A DNA stretch of 64,000 nt from Mikania micrantha (lineage: Eukaryota > Streptophyta > Magnoliopsida > Asterales > Asteraceae), in the NCBI GenBank assembly GCA_009363875.1, contig CM018682.1, positions 60,596,031 to 60,660,030 on the forward strand, given 5' to 3'. Below, piece after piece: positions 55,971-64,000 of the stretch. Position numbers and translations under genes: made by a program. A model generated the notes under the pieces. The model was not told the DNA's origin, made no database searches, and saw only the letters and a list, made by a program, of their open reading frames with translations. Within the stretch, counting starts at the first letter, position 1. The number at the start of each line of letters is the position of its first letter.

Positions 55971-56829
55971 CAAGCAGCGAAACATTTTACCATTCATGAC
56001 TACAGAACCTACATTCTGTTTACATCCAAAGGCATAATGTTTACAATCCAAAATTTAATGATACAAGAGCTAATCCTTACATACAACAAGATATAACCAT
56101 TCAAAAGAAATAACGGAGATGGGATTTCGTTACAATGGTTTTCCTTACGAGTTGTCTCTCTCATCTCCACCCTTGTCCTACATCTTTGCTTTTCCCTTGT
56201 TTCATTTTCCAGAGGTATTACCTGACAAGTAATGAAAATAGGTTCAATTTATATTGGTGAGTTCTATGTTTTAAATGCATTCAAGAATTATATATATATG
56301 TGAGAGTGAGTATAAATACTTATGATAATTCCACAATTCTTATTTAAGAACCCCAAATAAAAAGGGACAATTTATTGAATTATCATTTAATCACATATAT
56401 GTTAAGATTGTAAAATTCACTAAGCAACATGTAAATGAGTCACTGTCTTAGGGTCACATTCACCCTCTGCCAGCCTAGTCGTCACCAACCACCTTCAGCT
56501 AACCGATCAATTAACTCCCTTTAAATGACACAAATGTCAGGGCTATTCCTCCTAGAGCGAATAGGTAAAATCTCAACACTATGAGACCGGCAGTATAATA
56601 CTCTATTAGTCCGATGCATAAGTCACAATCACAATCTATAATTTACATATTTATAAAAACATGCATAATTAAGGTTATGTGCTAGGTCAATCATACTTAA
56701 AATGGAGCATCCGAGAACTCGCCTGGTTGTTTTTTCAACTTACTTCCTTTAAGGTGTCAACCAAGTATCAATATCATATAATAACATTCATATGGGTTTG
56801 TTTAGTATATTGTATTTATTTTACGAATG

Positions 56830-57260
56830 TCTTGATCATTCGCAGAAGAACTAAAGTCATAAATTGTTCATTCGCAAAGCCATTTTTACTCATTCGCAAA
56901 GATACTAATATTTGCGAATAGTCATTCGTAATTATACTAAGTATGATTTACTTATTTGAAAATCCCAAGTATTACATGTTCGCAATCATTCATGACTTCA
57001 TTCGCAATGTCTCAAGTATTATTTACTCATTCGCAATTGCTCAAGAGTACTTATTCGCAAATGTTCTGAGTAATAGTTACGTGTTCGCAATCACTCCGGA
57101 TTACTCATCCACAAACGTTCCAAGTACTAGTTACTTGTTCCCAATCCCTCCGGATTACTCATCCGAAAATGTTCCAAGTACGAGTTCATTTATAGGAACC
57201 TCTTGCGAACATTCTTTTATAATGATACCAAGTATACCATGTCAGTTCGCAAATACTTCT
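56830..57260 (-). repeat. CATTCGCAA word array (GypC LTR)
   Basis: About a dozen words of the type (T)CATTCGCAA, TTCGCAA and GTTCGCAA, alternating with CCAAGTATTA- or CCAAGTAC-type links. In element sense the word is TTGCGAATGA. It lies downstream of the TATA box, as in the other Gypsy LTRs. Confidence 0.75.
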
Positions 57261-57766
57261 CAGTCTTATCCACATTTGTCTTATCCACTTAATGAATTTT
57301 ATCAAATTAAATTATTTATTAACTTTCCCCCTCTTTCTTTAGAATTTTATAACCTTTGCCACATCATTATTTTATAATTCTAAATTTATTTTCCACAATA
57401 AACATTTAATTACATAAATTATGCACTTGCAAAGTAATTAAAACCTGCTACAAGATAAACCCGCAATTTATACACAATTAATTCTTTTTGGTTTTCTCTT
57501 CCTAAATTTTCCTCTTTGATGAAAAGTACTCCCGTGCATAGGTTCGGTCCACCAATCAAGCAACTGAATTTTGCCCCAACTCTCATAGTTGTTGCAAAAT
57601 TATTCGGTCCAATTTGGCAGATTTGTGAACGGCATCTTGGTAACATTTCTTTCCGGCCCCTGTCACCATCTCCTCTTTAGATTTGGGTCTTTTTTCTAAT
57701 CTTTCAAGTATCTTTAATCCCCATTATCCTTTGCTGTTGAGGAGGTTAGAACTTGAAAGGAGATGT

Positions 57767-58020
57767 GACATGCAATAAGAATTCCTTAACCTTGTTTGCA
57801 TAATCTAGATGCAAACACAAGGTTAAGGAATGACCCCGCAGTTTCTTGCAATGTCATAGTTGCTAGGGCTCCGGAATTCTTGACATGAAATAACAATTAC
57901 TCATCCCGTCACCATATACAGGGGTCCTGTCACTGTGCGAGTTACAGTTCGGGCATCTACCTGCCCAAAAGTGGAATCTTGGGAGTTCAAGAAGACACTT
58001 AGACATGCAATAACAATTCC
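57767..58020 (-). repeat. Triplicated ~117 bp block with GACATGCAATAACAATTCC (GypC LTR)
   Basis: The 20-mer or a close variant starts at 57767, 57882 and 58001. The blocks share little else, but each has a TTG.GAGTTC or CTTGAAAGG-like piece. Confidence 0.65.
57782..57830. other. Strong hairpin in GypC LTR
   Basis: The left arm TTCCTTAACCTTGTTTGCAT (57782-57801) pairs completely with 57809-57830 apart from a two-base bulge. The loop is about seven bases. Confidence 0.85.
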
Positions 58021-58447
58021 TCTTGATCGGGGCAGTCGGAAGCTCCGTCATAGCTTCCGCCTTTAAAGTGTGACAACCTGTACCAGATCGTCCGGAAATC
58101 CATACGGTATGTGTACTTTCACCTTTTACTATGTGTAAGTGAATAACAGTTGTGTGACAACAGGACTAAGAAAACAAATAACAATTGTATGTGTTTAAGT
58201 GAAAATTTAAATACAGTAAATACAACAATTCATGTGAAATAACAGTGTGAGAACAAGTAACGTTAACATAGGTTGCGATTAGATCTTCGCAAATAACAGA
58301 ATTCAGATGGCCGATAATTCTACGAGTAAACAAGGTGAAACAAGTGTGATTATGTGCAATTAGGTGTGTTTAGTTGAGTCCGTCAGTGAGGAAATCCAAT
58401 GCAAAACAGAAATTCAGTATCATTTCGGAATAATAAACTGACAGTGT

Positions 58448-58475
58448 GTTTGCGTGGGTGACGATTCACACAAAC
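58448..58475. promoter_or_regulatory. U3 palindrome with GGTGACGAT loop (S4, first)
   Basis: GTTTGCGTG, loop GGTGACGATT, CACACAAAC. Compared with S1 (ATTCG...CGAAT), both arms have changed to GTTTG...CAAAC, so pairing is kept. Confidence 0.7.
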
Positions 58476-58551
58476 ATATCTATGGGTTTAACGTTCTGAA
58501 CGACATCTGACAAATAGAAAACGAAATCAGAAAGTGAAACATATGATCGTA

Positions 58552-58577
58552 TTCGTACAGTTAGCGCTCTGTACGAA
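58552..58577. promoter_or_regulatory. U3 palindrome, variant loop (S4, second)
   Basis: TTCGTACAG, TTAGCGCT, CTGTACGAA; perfect nine-base stem, identical to 48876-48901. Confidence 0.7.
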
Positions 58578-59204
58578 AACGCACGTAAGTTACGTTTTCT
58601 AACGAAACGACAAAAATAAACGATTACGAACCTTAAAATAATTAAAATAAAATAAAAATAATATTTATTAGGAATCACAACCTAAAAATATTTCAGTTAA
58701 ATTATTTTTATAAAATAATGCATAATAAACATTGCGTTACGAGTAATCGTGGTTTAACACGACCGATCAAGACCGAACACGCGGGTAAACACCCGGGGTA
58801 CAAAAACCCATTTCTTCTCCTCCTCCTTTCCATTTTCCAGCCACAATCCCTCTCTCTCCTCTCAAGATCTCATCTCTCTCTACTCTCTCTATAAGCTTCA
58901 TCAACACCCCACCATAGCAGACCACCACCAAATTTCGTGTTCTTGGTGTCTAAACGACCCTCTCAACGAGTAGAACAAAGAAGTACAGAAGATCTAACCC
59001 GAAACAAGCTCAGTTGGACGAAATTCTAGAGAGAAGGTTTGGATTTTAGGGTTTTCTACAAACCTGACACAACCACGGTTTCAACCGGTTTTAAACATCC
59101 CTTTTTCGACCCATATACCTTCTAAATGAGTTTACTCACATAAACCCACTCAAAATGACTATATATACACCTAGAACTCGAAGTCGTCTTCTCCCATGGC
59201 TGAA

Positions 59205-59430
59205 AACCCGTTCGGGCGAATGGCCATAAGAATGAGTCGGGAGAATGAGCCGGGAGAATGAGCCATTCGGGTTACTCATTTAGGCGAATGACTCATTCGG
59301 GTGACAGACTCATTCGGGTGACATACTCATTCGGGTGACTGACTCATTCGGGTGAAATTCATAAGAATGAGCCACTCATTCGGGTGAACACCCATTAACA
59401 TGACTCATTCTTACAAAAATCACAAGAATA
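59205..59430 (+). repeat. CATTCGGGTGA word array (S4)
   Basis: About ten copies of ATTCGGG(T/C)GA and several GAATGAG words at irregular spacing, at the place where S1, S2 and GypE have CGAACC. Confidence 0.8.
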
Positions 59431-59814
59431 GGTCGTTTTCACTACACGAACTCAGTTAACTACTCAGATTTCAAAAAGAACAATCAAATAAGGGATTATA
59501 GCTCATATAACATTTAATCAAACACAGGACTGTGAACACAAAATCAGTACGACAACAGTGAGCGCGCGCATTTCTTGAGTCTTAGTCAACCACTACAACA
59601 ACAAGGTAAGTTCATATGCCCCTTTTCTAATCTTTTGATGCTAACTTCGGGGCTGAGAAACATGCTAACTCTTTTATTTATTTTAAAAGCTTTAGTATTT
59701 TATTTCAATCATCATGTGATATAGATAATATTGATTTTATCTTAATTATCATATTCTTATCTTATCAATATCATTACGTGTGCTTGTGTGAAATAACATG
59801 TAAAACATAACAGG

Positions 59815-60440
59815 TATGATATCATAATGACATAACCTCATGATACCATCCCATCAAAATGAATGACACAATGCATCAAGGCTAGATCTCAAAACAACGG
59901 GCTTATAACACTGAGACAACAAGAGTAATGCCCATGATAACATGATTTCATGATGACATCATTCACCACATTTATTAACACCGTGTAATAAGCCGAGCTC
60001 TTATAACACGCTGTTAAAATAATTGAGAATATATAACATTGAGATAATATTTGATACAATCACATGCGATATCAAGGATGACATCATGATAACATAGTTT
60101 CAGGATGTCATCCCCACATATACTAACATTATATAATAAGACAAGATATTTTAAGACAATGTTAAGGACTAGAGATCATAGCATTGTGTTCATTTCATTT
60201 TGATTATACCATTAGAACATATTAAGGATGATGTCACGATAACATAATTTCCTGATATCATCCAAACCCTGAAATAACATAAGTGTATTTAAGATGCAAT
60301 CTTATAACAATTTGTTATTAACACTGAGGTGACATTGAGATAGCACTGAGACAAGTACAAGAGGTAACAAGAATGATAATCATGATAATATAAGTTCATG
60401 ATGATAATATCATTCAACACATTCACTAGCACTGTGTAAT
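59815..60440 (+). repeat. GGATGACATC hairpin repeats (S4)
   Basis: About five imperfect units. At 60077-60113, GGATGACATC pairs with GATGTCATCC across CATGATAACATAGTTTC-type sequence. At 60229-60264 the pair is GGATGATGTC with GATATCATCC. A TAATAAG...CTTATAACA.T.TGTTA link separates units. Confidence 0.75.
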
Positions 60441-60892
60441 AAGAATAGTTCTTATAACACTTTGTTAAAGACATTGAGACAATAACGATGGGAGAATACA
60501 TAACATCAATTAATTACTATTAAGCCTGTAGTATTATATCACAACAATCATGTTTTCATGAGATCATGTCCAATTGTAAGTCCCTTAGAAGTGAATTGTT
60601 TACCAGTTAATTTAGTGCGACTAAACCGACGGTGAGTGAGGTTGGTACGTTGATCGTATTGTTATCATTGGCCGGTATCGTATGACTGGTAACAGTGCGA
60701 CATCAGTCAGGTTTGGTAAACGACACATGGTGATATTAATCTACAGAAGCTAATTGTAATTATTCTTTCGATTCTATTAACTGGTAGACTGAGGAATTGA
60801 TTTTCTCTCATGTCATCATACTAGTAATAGTCTCGTTGAAGGCAAGGAAACTATATGAACACAAATGGGATAGAGGTAAATGGGAGGCATTG

Positions 60893-60950
60893 TGGTCTAA
60901 TTACGTGAGGTCCACAATGGGTCCCATATATGCTCTATACATTTAGGCCA
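60893..60950. repeat. Hairpin module, copy 10, degenerate (S4)
   Basis: Arms TGGTCTAA and TTAGGCCA pair with one wobble. The interior reads GGGTCCCATATATGCTCTATACAT, a decayed form of the conserved block; the GGTGGGA word is not intact. Confidence 0.5.
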
Positions 60951-61210
60951 ATTACATTACTGATGAGTTAACTATTACTCCTTTAATTAGAAGTAAATTA
61001 TAGTTAACCCTATGATTTAGAGAATAATAATAAGGATAAGATTAGATAAATCTATTTTCCTTAAAACACTGCGGGTTTATCATCACTTCGGTTTTGATAA
61101 CTTACTTCCCTCATATTCTTTTATTCTATACATATAACACTACGGGTGATGAACACAATTTATGGGTGAATATCAAATGGGGTGAACACATGTGTAATAG
61201 AAATGGGTAT

Positions 61211-61347
61211 CCATAGTTGTATTACAAGTGGTGTTGAGTTCTGATTGAGCATGTGGTGGGATGTCAGCTGGGGCTTGTTCCCCTACGTAAGCCCTATATA
61301 TAACATGCTTGATTTGGGTGAAACACTATTTGTAAGTATAACTATGG
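61211..61347. repeat. Covarying hairpin module, copy 11 (S4)
   Basis: A long stem: CCATAGTTGTATTACAAGTG (61211) against CTATTTGTAAGTATAACTAT (61326), then TTGAGCATGT (61245) against ACATGCTTGA (61303). The apical part has GTGGTGGGATG, GGCTTGTTCCCC and AGCCCTATATATA. The stem is nearly 40 pairs with interruptions. Confidence 0.8.
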
Positions 61348-62371
61348 AGAGAACATTGTGCGAGACAAATGAGACAATTATCAATAAGACTTGTGTGTAA
61401 CGTTGTGATTGTGAATGACAATAAATCAATTGTTTTCAATTACTAAACTTATGAACTCACCAACCTAGTGTTGACTTTGTTTAAATGCATGTTTTCTCAG
61501 GTGACGAACATATTTAGTCACCAAGCATTTCAGGACTTAAGCTAGTGGACTTTTAGATGACCTAGCATCATTTTGTGTTGTGCATATTTTGAATGACAAA
61601 AATTTGAATCATATTTTGTATATCTTGTGCAGATACAAGATAGAAACTATATGATTCTTTGAGTATATTTACTTAGTTAAATTATGAACACATACTGTGT
61701 AATTTAACTATGTAATTCTATGTATTAAATGTCATGTTAGCATTTCTCAGTACATATCATGTGCCATGTAAACAATCTGATCATTTGGATTATCACAACA
61801 ATATCGCGCCCCGAGAACCTTCCGCTCGACGTGAAAGTCGATCCAGCCCGCCGGCTTGGGGTGTGACATAAAGAAAAAGGGTTTTTCTATGTTCTTAATC
61901 TACCTCAAAGAGAGAGTGTTATTGATCTGTGTTTATTTCTTAGATTTGGTTGGTTGTGAATGAAGGAGAAGGGGGTGGCTTCCCTTTTTATACTAATCTT
62001 GGAAACCAAGTGGATCGGTAAGGATCTGCGTGTTTGGTCTCATTACCCCGAATAGTATTTCTTTTATTTACACTTCTACCCCAAAATCTTATCCTTTTAC
62101 TGTTTAGTTTGATTTGGCTTTAATTGTCTGTATTCCACCTACTTTCTTTTACCCCTTTTTTTCCTTTTACAGTTTCTCCCATGGTTTGGAATCTTTACTA
62201 TATTTAGTAGTACTATTCTTGTGACCAATCAACATCACATTGACTTTAATTTTTACCCTTATCGTCCTTTCTTCCTGCCGAATACTACAACCCCATATTT
62301 TAAATTCAAAATTTTCGTTATTTAATGTTTGTAATTTGTTATTATCATAATAAAAATTTACAGATGTTACA

Positions 62372-63212
62372 CCTATATAGGAAAGGCAACCACATGGAAT
62401 ACTAAACTCACTACGATGTTTGCAAACCTTAACCTTGGTGAGGCTTCGTGCAAATCTTTGTCTTCTTTACTCTGCTTTGGGATGAAATTATATGCTTGTA
62501 AAACTTTTTATGTGAACTAATATTTGAGACTTGTACCTTCACATATCGTAGTCCCTTTTTGGAGCACACCATTAACACTAGTTGAGGCTATTAGTATTAT
62601 GGGTAGCGCTATTTGAGAACCCCTCGCACACAGTGGTATCTCCACTGAGATTGGCAAATTGTTGTGGCATAATTACTAACTATTTTTTATAGTTCATGAA
62701 TGGGAAATAAACTACGCAGTATGGAACACCGACATATGGTCTTGTTGCGAGATCATATGGGTAATGAAGGATTGGCTGTGCGACTTGAATATTGGAATAA
62801 GCAAACGAAATATTGATATCTTTGTTTATTACGAAGATTACAAATTGTTTACTTATTAAATGTTTTTAACTTCTCGAGCTTACCATCTTTATGCTGACCC
62901 AAACTCTTTTAAGCATGTATTTCAGGACGCTAAACTAAGAAGGAGAGGTAGACATGAAGCTTTTGGTGCCTAACACATTGGAGTCTATATTAGAGACTTA
63001 CAACATTATTTCCGCTGCCTATGAACTAGATTTAACGTCATCTATCTTTTGTCATGATTATAAACAATATGACTTACGGTTGTTCATGCCCACTAAGTTT
63101 TAAGACACTTATTAAGATTATTATGTATTAGTTGTTGATGAAGTTATCTAAATCTTACTTATTTAAGTGTTTTATCAATCTCTCTCATTGCCCCTACTGG
63201 CATGGTGCGACA
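62372..63212 (+). mobile_element. GypF LTR, right part
   Basis: AT-rich LTR sequence that ends ATGGTGCGACA four bases before a PBS. Its left part is interrupted by GypC at 62371. No gene is seen in it. Confidence 0.6.
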
Positions 63213-63215
63213 AAT

Positions 63216-63228
63216 TGGTATCAGAGCC
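63216..63228 (+). other. GypF primer binding site
   Basis: TGGTATCAGAGCC, complementary to initiator Met tRNA. Confidence 0.85.
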
Positions 63229-63425
63229 AAATGTTTTTGCGAATTAGGAAGTTTAGAATAAGTTTTGAATTATCTAGGATTTAACCAAAAGACACAAGTA
63301 CTTTGACTTTGATCTAGGGAGATTAGAGCATTAGGATATATTACTTTGCTAATAACTACTATTGTAACATTAATATAATTGTTTTAGATGGATTCAAATG
63401 GTTGTGCTAACTGGTATACTTGGTT

Positions 63426-63429
<4 letters not shown>

Positions 63430-63483
<54 letters not shown>
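63430..63483. repeat. (TA)n microsatellite
   Basis: An uninterrupted run of about 27 TA units in the GypF leader. Confidence 0.98.
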
Positions 63484-63486
<3 letters not shown>

Positions 63487-63488
63487 CG

Positions 63489-64000
63489 ATGACGCCTAAG
63501 AAACAACCATTTAAGACAACCAATAAAGCAACGATTTCAGCACCCTTGATAATCAAATCGAATGTTGAATGATCAGTTCACACAGTGTATGAAGAGAACT
63601 TTGAAACTAGAGAAGATAATTGAAGGAGTTGCGAAGGGAATAGCCCAATACAAGGCTACTGAGATGAATGTTGGGAAAAAACCACAAAATGAGGAATAAA
63701 CGATTGATAAGAGAAATGAGTGTAACTACATGATATTCAAATCATGTGATCCAACTAACTTCACAAGAAAGGAAGGAGCTTCAGGAGCTATAAAATGGCT
63801 AGAAGATATGGAAGCGATGTTGGATATTAGTGACTACAAGGATTAGAACAAAGTACGGTTTGCATCACACTCTCTGAAAGACGAAGAATTATTCTTGTGG
63901 AAGATGGTGTTAGAAATGAAAGGAAAGGATGTGGTGAATAGGTTGACAAGGGAGGTTTTTAAAAGCTTGATAATGGAGAAGTATTGCCCAATTAATGAAG
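63489..64000 (+). pseudogene. gag: GypF gag, N-terminal part (runs off the window)
   Basis: From an ATG at 63489 (MTPKKQPF) the frame soon hits stops. The Retrotrans_gag domain is then readable: FKSCDPTNFTRKEGASGA, IKWLEDMEAMLDISDY, then a stop, then NKVRFASHSLKDEELFLW and FKSLIMEKYCPINE. It is related to the gag of GypC (FQWVNKMEAVIDISEYG). The window ends inside the capsid domain. Confidence 0.75.

Larger units (their letters stand above)
29109..55975 (+). mobile_element. Endogenous caulimovirid (florendovirus- or petuvirus-like), interrupted
   Basis: An integrated plant pararetrovirus with terminal redundancy. The promoter block at 29109-29263 is repeated at 55816-55970. In between, in one orientation, are a Met-tRNA PBS, movement protein, capsid, zinc knuckle, aspartic protease, RT, RNase H and a separate downstream ORF. 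Removing S2, GypE and their duplications leaves about 6.8 kb, a plausible caulimovirid genome plus about 150 bp of overlap. Stops and frameshifts occur throughout, so it is a non-functional relic. A second ORF behind the polymerase is a trait of florendoviruses; assignment to genus needs a phylogeny. Confidence 0.8.
58069..61868 (+). mobile_element. S4: solo LTR in the GypC LTR (3800 bp)
   Basis: It starts TGTGACAACCTG and ends TTGGGGTGTGACA, with perfect duplications TAAAG at 58064-58068 and 61869-61873. Contents: U3 palindromes (58448 and 58552), CT-rich start region (58810-58890), CATTCGGGTGA array (59205-59430), GGATGACATC-type hairpin repeats (59815-60440), hairpin modules (60893 and 61211) and the terminal CCCCGAG/CTTGGGG arms. 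No ORF. Confidence 0.95.
55976..62371 (-). mobile_element. GypC 5' LTR, outer part, interrupted by S4
   Basis: On the minus strand it begins TGTAACATCTG at 62371 and has a TATA box (TATAAAAA, 61985-61992). It continues past S4 through a triplicated block with a strong hairpin (57767-58020) and a CATTCGCAA array (56830-57200) toward the EPRV border. I infer it belongs to GypC because the PBS at 29038 needs an LTR on this side. The stretch 55976-56830 is AT-rich with no gene. Confidence 0.55.

Noticed and set aside
63430..63483. (TA)n run as an EPRV integration hallmark
   Set aside because: It lies in the GypF leader about 7.5 kb from the EPRV border, so it is an ordinary microsatellite here.
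1..64000. A cellular protein, rRNA or tRNA gene
   Set aside because: All recognisable coding sequence is retroelement or pararetrovirus. tRNA-like matches are limited to 12-14 base primer binding sites.

Overview
This 64 kb window is a stack of nested plant retroelements, and I see no convincing cellular gene in it. It contains long-LTR Ty3/Gypsy chromoviruses, SIRE/Maximus-like Ty1/Copia elements with an extra ORF after pol, and an endogenous caulimovirid. This points to a large, repeat-rich eudicot genome. Asteraceae is my guess from the general look of the LTRs; it is not proven here.

Layout, left to right. GypD (1-830): tail of a Gypsy LTR, its primer binding site (PBS) and leader. CopA (831-14727, minus): a young Copia element with gag, pol and an env-like ORF; its 5' LTR is cut short. 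CopB (14728 to about 24741, plus): an older Copia element of the same type, truncated at its 5' end and split by solo LTR S1 (15128-18326, target duplication TCATG). GypC (about 24745-29108, minus): a decayed Gypsy element. An endogenous pararetrovirus (EPRV, 29109-55975, plus) lies inside what I read as the 5' LTR of GypC. The EPRV is split twice: by solo LTR S2 (32224-36243, duplication ATGAT/ATGAC) and by complete Gypsy element GypE (37071-53065, minus, duplication TTGAC). GypE carries solo LTR S3 (48464-51421, CATTT/TATTT) in its 5' LTR. The GypC LTR resumes at 55976-62371 and is split by solo LTR S4 (58069-61868, TAAAG). GypF (62372-64000, plus) is the outermost host on the right.

The order of events reads from the nesting: GypF, then GypC, then EPRV, CopB and S4, then S2, GypE and S1, then S3. 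CopA is very young: its LTRs differ at 3 of about 590 aligned bases. The CopA/CopB junction is a truncation breakpoint or an assembly join.

The most interesting material is non-coding. (1) A hairpin of about 80-140 bp with a conserved apical block (GGTGGGA ... TATGCCCTATA) and stems that change sequence while staying paired occurs eleven times, in GypD and in the LTRs S1, S2, S3, S4 and GypE. (2) A short palindrome around the loop GGTGACGAT, also with compensatory stem changes, sits upstream of the promoter in the same LTRs. (3) In both Copia elements the env-like ORF is preceded by a TATA box, a short leader exon and a predicted intron of about 515-522 nt whose acceptor lies directly at the ATG, as if this ORF had its own promoter and spliced mRNA. 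(4) Each family carries an array of its own short word built on CGAA/TTCG.
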